Source: JAEXNA01 sp037189585
GTDB lineage: Bacteria > Vulcanimicrobiota > Xenobia > Xenobiales > JADMJV01
Reading direction: 5' to 3'
NCBI GenBank assembly: GCA_037189585.1
Contig: JBBCJA010000021.1
Span: 62,001 to 126,000 of the forward strand
Length of the DNA stretch: 64,000 nucleotides
Below are positions 16,176-24,220 of the stretch, one piece after another. Each line of letters starts with the position of its first letter. Position 1 is the first letter of the stretch. Below the pieces are notes generated by a model. That model saw only the letters and a program-made list of their open reading frames with translations, had not been told where the DNA came from and did not search any database. The translations under genes were made by a program, and so were the position numbers.

Positions 16176-16982
16176 TCACAGATCGATGGAGATCCGCCGC
16201 GGGGTGAGACTCACTCCGAGCCGCTTCAACATCTCGACTAAACCATCCAGCGGAAACTCCAGCGACTCGGTTGCTAGACAGACGACCGTGCCGCTTCCTG
16301 GGGAAAGGTGAGGCACGAGGTGAAGCAGCACCTGGTCACAGGGGTCGAGAAAGGTAAGCTCGGGGGCAGCTTCCTCGAGGTAGGGGAGAAGCCAGGGTAG
16401 GTGGGTCGAAGACAAAGTGCAGACATCAAGTCCCGGGAAATCATGACGACAGCGCCGCAGGAAGTCGCTCACCGCTTTACGAGTCCTACTCGGATCACTC
16501 AAGAAGGTCCCGTCCTCCACCAGGGCCACCAAACAGGAGGCGTTGATCAGGCCGATATGCTGGTCTCCCACCTGGCGATAAACGTAGGTCCGAATCTCCG
16601 GGCTGTCGATCAAAGAAGCCACACCGAGCACCGCGACCTGCCCGGTTTTAGAAGTTCGTAGAGCCGAGACGACCGGTGGATAGATTCCCAAAACGGGTAG
16701 AGGAAGACGCTTCTGAAGCTCTGGGAGCACCATCACCGAGGGTGCGTTGGAAGCCAATACGACCGTGCGACAACCTGCTCGGAAGAGATACCGAATCGTG
16801 GCTTCGACGCAAGCCGTTAACTCAGCTTTGCTCTTTGAGCCATAAGGAAAACTGGCTCGATCAGCGAGGTATAGAATGTCCTGACTCGGATAGCGACTCC
16901 GAACCCTCTCCACCATAGCGTAGCTGCCGATACCAGCATCAAAAATCCCGATAGGCTGCTCGAGATTGGACTGTTGGCTCAA
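16176..16982 (-). CDS. Glutamate racemase-like protein lacking both catalytic cysteines
   Basis: A 268-aa Asp/Glu-racemase-superfamily protein. The fold signatures of MurI are retained: IGIFDAGIGS, LYLADRASFPYG, and the two catalytic loops. Where MurI has ACN and GCTHYP, this protein has ASN (Ser78) and SSTHLP (Ser192). Both codons are unambiguous serines (TCC and TCG). Racemisation by the two-cysteine mechanism should therefore be lost or altered. A canonical MurI with both cysteines is encoded at 60001-60846, so this is a divergent paralogue. It may be a pseudoenzyme or ligand-binding regulator. It lies 6 bp downstream of the aminotransferase gene on the same strand, suggesting an amino-acid-linked operon. 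Confidence 0.85.
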   Translation of the reverse strand: MSQQSNLEQPIGIFDAGIGSYAMVERVRSRYPSQDILYLADRASFPYGSKSKAELTACVEATIRYLFRAGCRTVVLASNAPSVMVLPELQKRLPLPVLGIYPPVVSALRTSKTGQVAVLGVASLIDSPEIRTYVYRQVGDQHIGLINASCLVALVEDGTFLSDPSRTRKAVSDFLRRCRHDFPGLDVCTLSSTHLPWLLPYLEEAAPELTFLDPCDQVLLHLVPHLSPGSGTVVCLATESLEFPLDGLVEMLKRLGVSLTPRRISIDL

Positions 16983-16988
16983 CGTTAT

Positions 16989-18200
16989 TTATTGAAGTGA
17001 CTCGAGAAAAGTTCTGATCCGGGCGCAGCCGGTTTTGATCGACTCGTCGTCGGTGGCGAAGGAAAGACGGATGTGTTCGGGACCTTCGAAGTCCTCGCCA
17101 GGGACAACGGCGACGCCTTGCTCTTCTAAAAGCGACTCGGCCAAGGCCGCGGCGCTGTCGAGAACTTTGCCGCTCCTGTCCTTTTTGCCGAAGAACGCGC
17201 TGATGTCGGGGAAGACGTAAAAGGCGCCGGTCGGCTTGGGGCACTTGACTCCGGGGATCTGTGAGAGCAGTCCGTGGGTCAAAGCGCCCCGGCGCTCGAA
17301 CGACTGTCGCATCTTCTCCACATCGTCGTCATGGGCGCTCAAAGCTTCAGGAATGGCGGCCAACACAAAGGAGGTGATGTTGGAGGTCATCTGGCCCTGC
17401 AGCGCCGCCATGGCCGAGATAACCTCGGGCTCGGCAATGGTGAATCCAACCCGCCATCCGGTCATGGAATAGGCCTTCGAGAGACCGTTAACCACCACGG
17501 AGCGTTTGCGAACTTGCTCGGGATAAGACAAAAGACTCTGAGTCTTTTGGCCGTCGTAGACCAGTTGGTCATAAATTTCGTCGGAGATAATGAAAAGGCC
17601 GGCCTCGATGGCGACCGTCACCAGAGCGGCGAGCTCTTCCGGGTGATAGGTCGTCCCGGTCGGATTGCAGGGCGAATTGAGAAGAAGCGCCCGGCTCTTC
17701 GGACCGATGCTGGCTTTGAGCTGTTCCGGGGTGATTTTGAAATCGTTGTCCACCGAACCGCGAATGAATTTGGTGGTGCCGCCGGCAAGTTTGACCTGCT
17801 CGGGATAGCTAACCCAGAACGGCGCGGGCAACAAAAGCTCGTCGCCGGGTTCAAACAGAGTGAGAAAGACGAGAAAGAGCGAGTGCTTCCCGCCGCAGGA
17901 GATCAAGACGTTGTTGGCCGACAAGGGTACGCCGTACCGCTCGCTATAGACCCTTGCAACGGCGGCCCGGGCGTCCGCCGACCCTTGAGCCGGCTCATAC
18001 TTAGTCTTTCCCGCCTTGAGGGCGGCGATAGCCGCATCCTTGATCCCCTCCGGCGTGTCGAAATCAGGCTCGCCGGCGCCGAAACCGATCACGTCGCGAC
18101 CGGCGGCTTGCATCTGTTTGTATTTGGCGGTCACCGCCAGGGTAGAAGAGGGGTTAAGGGTCTTGGCTCTAGTGGCAAGCGTGATCATAGAGGCGGCCAT
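16989..18200 (-). CDS. aspC: Aspartate aminotransferase (class I, Ib-type)
   Basis: A 403-aa PLP-dependent transaminase. The N-terminal LNPSSTLAVTAKYKQMQAAG and GAGEPDFDTP are characteristic of the bacterial Ib aspartate aminotransferases. The PLP environment is complete: NSPCNPTGTTY, SDEIYDQLVYDG and the Schiff-base Lys in SKAYSMTGWRVGF, with a C-terminal HIRLSFA. The most likely reaction is aspartate + 2-oxoglutarate to oxaloacetate + glutamate; prephenate or other amino donors are possible in this subgroup. The ATG at 18200 has a poor ribosome site; another in-frame ATG at 18188 is no better. Transcribed together with the racemase-like gene that follows. Confidence 0.9.
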   Translation of the reverse strand: MAASMITLATRAKTLNPSSTLAVTAKYKQMQAAGRDVIGFGAGEPDFDTPEGIKDAAIAALKAGKTKYEPAQGSADARAAVARVYSERYGVPLSANNVLISCGGKHSLFLVFLTLFEPGDELLLPAPFWVSYPEQVKLAGGTTKFIRGSVDNDFKITPEQLKASIGPKSRALLLNSPCNPTGTTYHPEELAALVTVAIEAGLFIISDEIYDQLVYDGQKTQSLLSYPEQVRKRSVVVNGLSKAYSMTGWRVGFTIAEPEVISAMAALQGQMTSNITSFVLAAIPEALSAHDDDVEKMRQSFERRGALTHGLLSQIPGVKCPKPTGAFYVFPDISAFFGKKDRSGKVLDSAAALAESLLEEQGVAVVPGEDFEGPEHIRLSFATDDESIKTGCARIRTFLESLQ

Positions 18201-18283
18201 TTGAGAATCGGACGACCGTTCCTGCGCTCGTTAAATAGCAGGAATCAGGTCGACTTTGAAGAAATTTCAATACGGAGTCATTC

Positions 18284-18454
18284 ATGAAGACAACGGATAC
18301 CGAGAAGCTGTTCGAAGAAATCGAAAAAGACCTCGAAGCTCTACAATTAGTGACCACTCGCACTTTGCTAGAGCTTGACGCTGAGGCAAGCGCCGACTTA
18401 AGTCGCTGGCTGGGTGAATGGACCTATCTGGAAAATTTTCCCGAAGTTCCTTAA
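18284..18454 (+). CDS. Small acidic protein, 56 aa
   Basis: A short ORF begins ATG AAG ACA ACG with a clear CGGAG 6 nt upstream. It encodes 56 residues rich in Glu, Asp and Leu (start MKTTDTEKLFEEIEKDLEAL) with a Trp-containing end (RWLGEWTYLENFPEVP). It has no signal peptide or TM segment and looks like a two-helix soluble peptide. It is divergent from the aminotransferase gene and followed within 2 bp by the inverted repeat at 18457-18560. No family was recognised. The ribosome site and amino-acid composition support it being real, but it is short. Confidence 0.5.
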   Translation: MKTTDTEKLFEEIEKDLEALQLVTTRTLLELDAEASADLSRWLGEWTYLENFPEVP

Positions 18455-18456
18455 AT

Positions 18457-18560
18457 CCTGATGATGCGTGGACGAACCTCGCCTGGCGTCCTCATGTGGC
18501 CCATCCTTGCATTTGGACCACCTGAGAACACTATTCTTCGGTCCGCCACGCATCATCAGG
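18457..18560. repeat. 15-bp perfect inverted repeat with 74-bp spacer
   Basis: Arms 18457-18471 (cctgatgatgcgtgg) and 18546-18560 (ccacgcatcatcagg) are exact reverse complements. Both are flanked outside by TTAA (18451-18454 and 18562-18565). The spacer has no gene. It directly follows the stop of the 56-aa ORF. It may be a transcription terminator with an atypically long loop or a MITE-like insertion; the TTAA pair may be target duplication or just an extension of the palindrome. Confidence 0.6.
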
Positions 18561-18566
18561 GTTAAA

Positions 18567-18596
18567 AAGGAACAAGGCCCGGAATACTCCGAGCCT
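18567..18596 (-). terminator. Probable terminator of the 18641 gene
   Basis: Reading the minus strand, a GC stem (aggc/gcct plus cgga/tccg, loop gtat) is followed by tgttccttttt. It lies 45 bp past the stop of the secreted protein gene. Confidence 0.5.
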
Positions 18597-18640
18597 CGTG
18601 CTTTCGCTGAGCAATACTACGTGTCCGAGGGGACCGTGGA

Positions 18641-19096
18641 TTACTGCCAGGAGGGGGAGTCCCCCTCGAATCGTGCTTTTTGCGAACCTCTGGCGTTGTA
18701 AGACACGAAAAACCTCGGTTTGACGTTGTCCTCGGCGACCACGTCCCAGCGGAAGGTGATAACCTGCTTTTGTCCCGGCTCCAGCTTGTCGATGGTTCGC
18801 TTGAGCGTCTCCACCTTGCGCTTGCTGTCGTTGTAGAGCTCGACTTCGATCTCCACTCCATCGACCACCACGGAAGTGATATTCTGTAACCAGATGGTCA
18901 GGCTACCACGAGCCGACGCGCCACCAGCTCGCAGGTTGTCATTTTGGGCTCTCGCCTTCAAAATCCGGAGCGGGTGGTCTCCTTTGAACTCTTTCCCCTC
19001 GGCCCAGGCGGTACTGACAGTGGAGGCCACGAGGCAAAGTGCCAACGCGAGTAGCCCGACGACGCGAATGGAGGAGCGGGAAAACATTTTCTTCAT
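18641..19096 (-). CDS. Secreted protein of unknown function
   Basis: A 151-aa protein with a standard Sec signal peptide (start MKKMFSRSS, hydrophobic core LLALALCLVAS, cleavage expected after TAWA). The mature part is an Ig-like or all-beta domain of about 110 residues, with alternating strands such as LTIWLQNITSVVVDGVEI and LEPGQKQVITFRWDV, resembling FxLYD-type or DUF-type extracellular beta sandwiches. The frame is open upstream to 19192, but ATG 19096 has GAAGAGG 8-9 nt upstream and starts the signal peptide. A weak promoter-like pair (TTGTCA ... TAGAAG, minus strand) lies upstream. Role unknown. Confidence 0.75.
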   Translation of the reverse strand: MKKMFSRSSIRVVGLLALALCLVASTVSTAWAEGKEFKGDHPLRILKARAQNDNLRAGGASARGSLTIWLQNITSVVVDGVEIEVELYNDSKRKVETLKRTIDKLEPGQKQVITFRWDVVAEDNVKPRFFVSYNARGSQKARFEGDSPSWQ

Positions 19097-19195
19097 GCGA
19101 TAAACCTCTTCGTTATTTGGGCTGCCTAACCCGTGGTCTTGAACAAAGTTCCTAAACGGAGAACTTCTACACAACTTTGACCGCCTTGACAAGCC

Positions 19196-19942
19196 CTAGC
19201 CAGCCACAGATTCGACACCCAGGGTCCGGGTGAGAATGTCCAAAGCTTTCGCCAACTGAGCCGAATCGGTGGACTCTAAGACCAATTCCAGATGCCACTC
19301 TCCGTCCTTGAGAGTAGGGTAGGAGCCTAACTGGACCTCGGGATGTTCTTCGGCCACCGCCGCCAGCAGGTCGGCAAGCTCGGTCTCCATCGCCACCAGA
19401 TTCAGGCATCGCCGCTCGCGAGGAGCTGCAGGTGGCCAGAGCTCTTTGAGCTCGGCGAACTTTTTGCGAAAAAGGTCGGGGATGCCTGGTAAGGGATAGA
19501 CGTTGTCCACCATCATCTGGGGGTATTGCGAGGCCGAACCGTAGTGCAGGACGGCCCCTTCAGGAACAAAGGCCAGGCGTTGTTGGGAGGGAGTCAAAAG
19601 CTGCACCCCATAGAATTTCTGGAGAAGTCGTTCCAACACGGAGGAGACGACCAGCGGGCGCTCCATGGCCTCGGCCACCGCGGCAAGTGTTATGTCGTCG
19701 TGGGTCGGCCCCACTCCACCCGAGGTAAAAACATGATCGTAGGTCGCGGCCAGACGCCTGATCGACTCGACCACCAGGGCGCGCTCGTCTGGAACCACGG
19801 CTATCTCCTTGAGATGCCACCCCAGAGCAAAAAGCTCTTGGGCCAGATAGCGGGCGTTAGCTTCCTCGACTTTGCCGGATAGAATTTCGTTACCGATAAT
19901 GATGAGTGCCGCGGTGACCGTCTCGGGCTTCTCGACTTCCAT
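19196..19942 (-). CDS. CinA N-terminal-type molybdopterin-binding-fold protein
   Basis: A 248-aa protein of the CinA/MoaB-Mog-like (MoCF) family. GNEILSGKVEEANARYLAQEL, the nucleotide/phosphate loop TSGGVGPTHDD and YPLPGIPDLFRKKF are typical of the CinA N-terminal domain, which in characterised homologues has ADP-ribose pyrophosphatase activity. The C-terminal nicotinamide-nucleotide amidase domain of full CinA (about 410 aa) is missing; instead there is a short ferredoxin-like tail (about 180-245). A nucleotide-clean-up hydrolase linked to NAD metabolism is inferred. It begins 2 bp after the gamma-glutamyltransferase stop on the same strand. Confidence 0.85.
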   Translation of the reverse strand: MEVEKPETVTAALIIIGNEILSGKVEEANARYLAQELFALGWHLKEIAVVPDERALVVESIRRLAATYDHVFTSGGVGPTHDDITLAAVAEAMERPLVVSSVLERLLQKFYGVQLLTPSQQRLAFVPEGAVLHYGSASQYPQMMVDNVYPLPGIPDLFRKKFAELKELWPPAAPRERRCLNLVAMETELADLLAAVAEEHPEVQLGSYPTLKDGEWHLELVLESTDSAQLAKALDILTRTLGVESVAG

Positions 19943-19944
19943 GA

Positions 19945-21684
19945 CTAATACCCCTCCGCGGCCGCGGGACGTCTAGGGTCGAGCCCCGCTTCGAGATACC
20001 CTCCGGGCTCTCGCACGATGGCCAGCACGTGGGCCACCGCGTCGATCTTCTCCAACTTGTGCCCCTTGGCTTCCAGAAGGCGCCGGGTGTCCGAAGAGAT
20101 TCCGACCTCGTAGCGCAAGGTGTCGGGATACCACTGATGATGGATTCGAGGCAGCGAGGCCGAGGATTGGGGATTGTAGCGGTAGCTCAAAAAATTCAAG
20201 AGCCACTCGAAGACCCCGTTGATGATCCTCGAGCCTCCCGGAGCCCCCACGGCGGCCACGAACTGGCCGTCCTTGGTCACGATGGTGGGGGTCATGGAGG
20301 AGAGAGGACGCTTGCGGGCCTCCACCTTGTTGGCCTCGCCCCCGATCAGGCCGAAGGAGTTCGGCTCGCCCGGCTTGATGTTGAAGTCGTCCATCTCGTT
20401 GTTCATCAGAATCCCCGTCCCCTCGGCCACGAAGCCCGAGCCGAAGGAGAAGTTCAGAGTGTAGGTCAGACTGACCGCCATTCCGTTCTCATCGACCACG
20501 TTGTAGTGGGTGGTGTCGAACGACTCGGCCGGCTTCTTCTTAAAAAGCTCGGGAGCCAGACTTTGGCTGTCTCCCGCTTTGTCGGGATCGATGAGGGCCT
20601 CCCGCTCCTTGAGATAGGCGGGGGAGAGAAGTCTCTGGACCGGAACCTTGACGAAGTCCGGGTCGCCCAAGAAGCGAGCCCGATCGGCGTAAGCAAGTCT
20701 CATGACCTCGGCGATGCGGTGGAGATCCCGGGCGCTGTTGTGCTCGAAGGCGACGGTGGGATACTCCTCCATCATCTCCAGCATCTGCAACAGATGCAGC
20801 CCACCCGAGGAGGGAGGCGGCATCGAATGAACGCGATAGCCGCGAAAGTCGGTCTCCAGCGGCTCTCGCCAGACCGCCTTGTATTCGGCCAGGTCGCGCT
20901 CGGTCATGACTCCTCCCGAGTCTTTCATCGATTTCGCGATACGGCGCGCGGTCTCTCCGTGGTAGAAGTCTCGGGGGCCGTCGGCGGCGATCCGGCGGAA
21001 GGTTTCGCCCAACTCGGGCTGGCGAAAGAAAGCTCCGGGAGCGGGCGCCTTTCCATCGGGAAGAAAGGCTTTGGCCGTGGACCGATAGCGGGAGAATCGC
21101 TCGCGATTGGCCGCGATTCCGCCGCTCTCATAGGTCGAGATGGGAAATCCCTCGCTGGCCAAACGTCGGGCCGGCTCCACCAGATCAGCCCATGGCAACT
21201 TGCCGAACTTTTGATGCATCTCCCACAAACCGGCCACCGTACCGGGAACTCCCGAGGCGGTCGGACCGTCGGTGGACGACCGACCGGGCTTGAGATAGAA
21301 GTCCCGAAAAAGTGCTCTGGGCGCGGTCTCGCGAAAGTCCAGGGCATAAACTTTATTGTCCTTGTCGCGGATCAAGACGAAGCCGCCCCCACCGATATTG
21401 CCCGCACGAGGCAGCGTCACGGCGAGAGCGAATCCGGTAGCGATGGAAGCGTCGACGGCGTTACCTCCCTTAGCCAGAATCTCGCTTCCGACTTTGGTCG
21501 CGATCGGCTCTCCAGCCACCACCATCGCCTTCTCGAAGCGGATCGGCTGGTGCTGGTCTCCCTCGAGAAGAACGCTATTGTCCTCTCGAAAGGCCGGAGT
21601 CGGGGGGGAGGCGGTCTGGGCCGAGAGGGGAGGAGCGAGAAGAAAGGCCGCCAACAGGGCGGCACCTAGAACACGACGCTTCAT
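19945..21684 (-). CDS. ggt: Gamma-glutamyltransferase
   Basis: A 579-aa Ntn hydrolase that cleaves and transfers the gamma-glutamyl group of glutathione and related peptides. A Sec signal peptide (MKRRVLGAALLAAFLLAPPLSAQ) indicates export. Family markers include GGNAVDAS, RAGNIGGGGFVLI, ETAPRA, the autoprocessing/catalytic Thr in FDTTHYNVVDENG, and LNNEMDDF-like LMNNEMDDFN. Length and both subunit regions are complete. The gene is flanked by tiny gaps (6 bp after the GNAT gene, 2 bp before the CinA-like gene), so the three form an operon. A 546-codon open frame on the opposite strand is a composition artefact. Confidence 0.95.
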   Translation of the reverse strand: MKRRVLGAALLAAFLLAPPLSAQTASPPTPAFREDNSVLLEGDQHQPIRFEKAMVVAGEPIATKVGSEILAKGGNAVDASIATGFALAVTLPRAGNIGGGGFVLIRDKDNKVYALDFRETAPRALFRDFYLKPGRSSTDGPTASGVPGTVAGLWEMHQKFGKLPWADLVEPARRLASEGFPISTYESGGIAANRERFSRYRSTAKAFLPDGKAPAPGAFFRQPELGETFRRIAADGPRDFYHGETARRIAKSMKDSGGVMTERDLAEYKAVWREPLETDFRGYRVHSMPPPSSGGLHLLQMLEMMEEYPTVAFEHNSARDLHRIAEVMRLAYADRARFLGDPDFVKVPVQRLLSPAYLKEREALIDPDKAGDSQSLAPELFKKKPAESFDTTHYNVVDENGMAVSLTYTLNFSFGSGFVAEGTGILMNNEMDDFNIKPGEPNSFGLIGGEANKVEARKRPLSSMTPTIVTKDGQFVAAVGAPGGSRIINGVFEWLLNFLSYRYNPQSSASLPRIHHQWYPDTLRYEVGISSDTRRLLEAKGHKLEKIDAVAHVLAIVREPGGYLEAGLDPRRPAAAEGY

Positions 21685-21690
21685 GCCGGT

Positions 21691-22617
21691 CTATTGACCA
21701 GGCCCGCCCGATCCCCTGTCGACCTCGGGGTGGTAGCCCCGATAGTCCAACCAACGGCGAAAACCTCGCCCTTCATAAAAGTCGGGAAGGCCGGTCCAGT
21801 CCACCCCGATGACCTCGGCCCCTCGTGAGCGCAGATAGGCCATCGATGCCTCCACCACGCCAGCGCCGTATCCATGCCCGCGCATTTCGGGGTGAACACC
21901 GAGCGGTCCGATTCCACCCCACATTTGAGTTCTATCGCGGGGTAGCCAGAAGGTGGACGGTCCCAGGCGACGCGAGCGCGGGCTCCAGATATGGCAAAAG
22001 CCCACTAACCTTTCTTCCTGAAAGGCTCCCATGATCTCTTCGGCTCGGCCTTCCAGCGGATCCTGGCAGCGGGCCGCGGTGTCGATCTGCCAACGAGCCC
22101 CGAAATACTCCAATAACCTAGCCAGTTCATCGATCTGGCCAGGCTCGATCAGGCGGTAGACGGAATCGTCCCAGTCCGTCGTTGCTGCAGACTGGTGGGT
22201 CCAGAGCAGATCGTGGGCGTGCCAGTCGGCCACCAGGCCGTGTTTGGCAAAGAAAGGGTGAAACTCTGACAGACTCTCCGGCACTCCGGGGACGAAATGA
22301 TGCTCACCTCCACCAAAGCGCCAGGCTCGGTCGGGCTCGACTTCAGCTCTGAATCGGTCAAGGAGACTTCCTCCCACGCCTCGCCGCCGCATCTCGGGAC
22401 GGACCCAAAGGGCGTCGAGGGTGGTCGCCCGAGAGCCAAATCTCGCCCAAAGCGCTCCTTTCCAAGGAGAGCCGTCCACCCAGACCCGAGCGCCCGGAAC
22501 CTTGAGATACTGGCCCATCAGAAGCGCGTCCATCCAGAACGGCTCGACGGCACAGGCGTTCCAAAACTCCACCAACTCATGAAGGTGCTCGGAACTGTTT
22601 TCCAATAGGATCGGCAT
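21691..22617 (-). CDS. Tandem GNAT acetyltransferase
   Basis: A 308-aa protein with two GNAT-like folds. The first (about 1-140) contains LDALWVRPEMRRRGVGGSLL, and the second (about 155-300) contains GPLGVHPEMRGHGYGAGVVE and a C-terminal YEGRGFRRW. Both have the acetyl-CoA pyrophosphate loop (RRxGxG / RGxGxG). The open frame runs on to 22872, but ATG 22617 is the first position giving a sensible N-terminus and leaves the divergent fumC promoter space free. Substrate unknown; the coupled ggt suggests a small amine, amino acid or peptide. Confidence 0.82.
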   Translation of the reverse strand: MPILLENSSEHLHELVEFWNACAVEPFWMDALLMGQYLKVPGARVWVDGSPWKGALWARFGSRATTLDALWVRPEMRRRGVGGSLLDRFRAEVEPDRAWRFGGGEHHFVPGVPESLSEFHPFFAKHGLVADWHAHDLLWTHQSAATTDWDDSVYRLIEPGQIDELARLLEYFGARWQIDTAARCQDPLEGRAEEIMGAFQEERLVGFCHIWSPRSRRLGPSTFWLPRDRTQMWGGIGPLGVHPEMRGHGYGAGVVEASMAYLRSRGAEVIGVDWTGLPDFYEGRGFRRWLDYRGYHPEVDRGSGGPGQ

Positions 22618-22683
22618 GGGGCGAGGAGACCTTTCACGGGAAGCGAAAGGCGGCGCCACACAACACCCGAAAGGATCGTCGTT

Positions 22684-24084
22684 ATGACCACCACCACCGC
22701 GACGCGGATAGAAAAAGATTCGATGGGGGAGATGGAAGTCCCCGCCGACGCCCTGTACGGAGCCAGCACCGCCCGTGCCGTGAGAAACTTTCCCATCAGC
22801 GGCGAGGGATTGACTCGCCGCTTCATCCTGGCCCTGGGCTCGCTCAAAAAGGCGGCCGCTCAGACCAACCACGAGCTGGGATTCCTAGAGGCTAAGAAAG
22901 CTGAGGCCGTGGCCGCCGCGGCCACCGAGGTCGCCGAGGGGAAATGGGACGCCGAGTTCGTCGTCGACGTTTTCCAGACCGGCTCAGGAACCTCGACCAA
23001 CACCAACGCCAACGAAGTGATCGCCAACCGAGCCGGAGAGATTCTGGGGAACGCGCGCGGCAGCAAAGCCGTCCACCCCAATGATGATGTCAACCGAGGT
23101 CAGTCTTCCAACGACACCATCCCGACTTCCATGCAAGTTTCGGCTCTGCTCGGGATCGTGCGCGACCTCAAGCCCGCCCTGGCCGGCCTGGAGAAGAGTC
23201 TGACGGTCAAGGCCAAGGCCTTCGAGAGCATCGTCAAAACCGGCCGCACCCACCTGCAGGACGCCACTCCCATCACCCTGGGCCAGGTCTTCCACGGTTT
23301 CGCCGGTCAGATGGCCCGCGCTCAACGCCGTTTGGACTTCGCCGTCTCTGAGCTCGCCGAACTTCCTTTGGGCGGCACGGCGGTGGGAACCGGCGTGAAC
23401 ACTCACAAGGATTTCCCTTCTAAAACTATCGCTCGGATGTCCAAGGAGCTGGGGGTCGAGCTGCGCGAGACGGACAACCACTTCTGCGGACAGAACAACA
23501 TCGACGCCGTGATCAGCGCCTCAGGCTGTGTCCGCACGGTGGCCTGCAGTCTGTACAAGATCGCCAACGACATCCGCTTCATGGGCTGTGGTCCGCGCGC
23601 GGGCCTGGCCGAACTGGCCCTGCCCGCCGTCCAACCCGGATCCTCCATCATGCCCGGAAAGGTCAACCCGGTTATGTCGGAAGCTCTCCTGATGGTGGTG
23701 GCCCAGGTCTTCGGCAACGACACCGCGGTGGCTCATGGCGTTTACGGCAGTAACTTCGAACTCAACACCAACATGCCGGTCTCGGCCCAGAATCTCAATC
23801 GCGCCATCGACCTTCTGTCGGCGGCGGTGCGCGCCTTCACCACCGACTGTGTCGATGGCCTGGAAGCGACCAGCGCCGGACCTGACGGAGTGGAGCGCGG
23901 TCTGATGCTGGGTACGGCTCTGGCTCCGGTGATCGGCTACGACGAGGCTGCCCGAATCGCCAAGACCGCAGCGGCCGAAGGTAAATCGATCCGAGAAGTC
24001 GCTCTGCGCGAGACCAACCTCGGGGAAGCCAAGCTGGCCGAGCTTTTGGAGCCTCTCTCGATGACTCGTCCCGAAGGAGCATAA
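22684..24084 (+). CDS. fumC: Fumarate hydratase class II
   Basis: Iron-independent homotetrameric fumarase of the TCA cycle (fumarate to malate). The superfamily signature GSSIMPGKVNPVMSEAL is intact, together with GSGTSTNTNANEV, NDTIPTSMQ and the TGRTHLQDATPITLGQ loop carrying the catalytic His. Length of 466 aa is standard. An AAAGGA lies upstream of the ATG. The gene is divergent from the GNAT-ggt operon. Confidence 0.97.
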   Translation: MTTTTATRIEKDSMGEMEVPADALYGASTARAVRNFPISGEGLTRRFILALGSLKKAAAQTNHELGFLEAKKAEAVAAAATEVAEGKWDAEFVVDVFQTGSGTSTNTNANEVIANRAGEILGNARGSKAVHPNDDVNRGQSSNDTIPTSMQVSALLGIVRDLKPALAGLEKSLTVKAKAFESIVKTGRTHLQDATPITLGQVFHGFAGQMARAQRRLDFAVSELAELPLGGTAVGTGVNTHKDFPSKTIARMSKELGVELRETDNHFCGQNNIDAVISASGCVRTVACSLYKIANDIRFMGCGPRAGLAELALPAVQPGSSIMPGKVNPVMSEALLMVVAQVFGNDTAVAHGVYGSNFELNTNMPVSAQNLNRAIDLLSAAVRAFTTDCVDGLEATSAGPDGVERGLMLGTALAPVIGYDEAARIAKTAAAEGKSIREVALRETNLGEAKLAELLEPLSMTRPEGA

Positions 24085-24142
24085 AAAAACTTTCCCAAAA
24101 CAGTTTAAGGTCGGGCCAGCTTGGGCAAAAAAGATCTGGTGC

Positions 24143-24171
24143 TTGATTTCTTGGCGCCAAACTGCTATGGT
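24143..24171 (+). promoter_or_regulatory. Sigma70-type promoter for the nitroreductase-like gene
   Basis: A -35 TTGATT and -10 TATGGT are separated by 17 bp, with the predicted transcript start near 24178. It stands 50 bp before the ATG at 24221, in the gap after fumC. Confidence 0.55.
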
Positions 24172-24182
24172 GGGAGAACAGT

Positions 24183-24210
24183 AGAGCGTTGCCCAGTCGG
24201 GCGGCGCTCT
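24183..24210 (+). promoter_or_regulatory. Strong 5'-UTR hairpin just upstream of the start codon
   Basis: A 12-bp stem (agagcgttgccc pairing with gggcggcgctct, two G-U pairs) with a 4-nt loop ends 10 nt before the ATG at 24221. No Shine-Dalgarno sequence is seen between hairpin and start, so the stem occupies the ribosome-loading region. Confidence 0.5.
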
Positions 24211-24220
24211 CTCGGTTTAT

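Noticed and set aside
17274..18287. 337-codon open frame opposite the aminotransferase gene
   Set aside because: Antisense shadow; translation is Gly/Arg-rich without motifs.
20029..21669. 546-codon open frame opposite ggt
   Set aside because: It is fully antisense to a clear gamma-glutamyltransferase, and its composition follows from the codon bias of the real gene.
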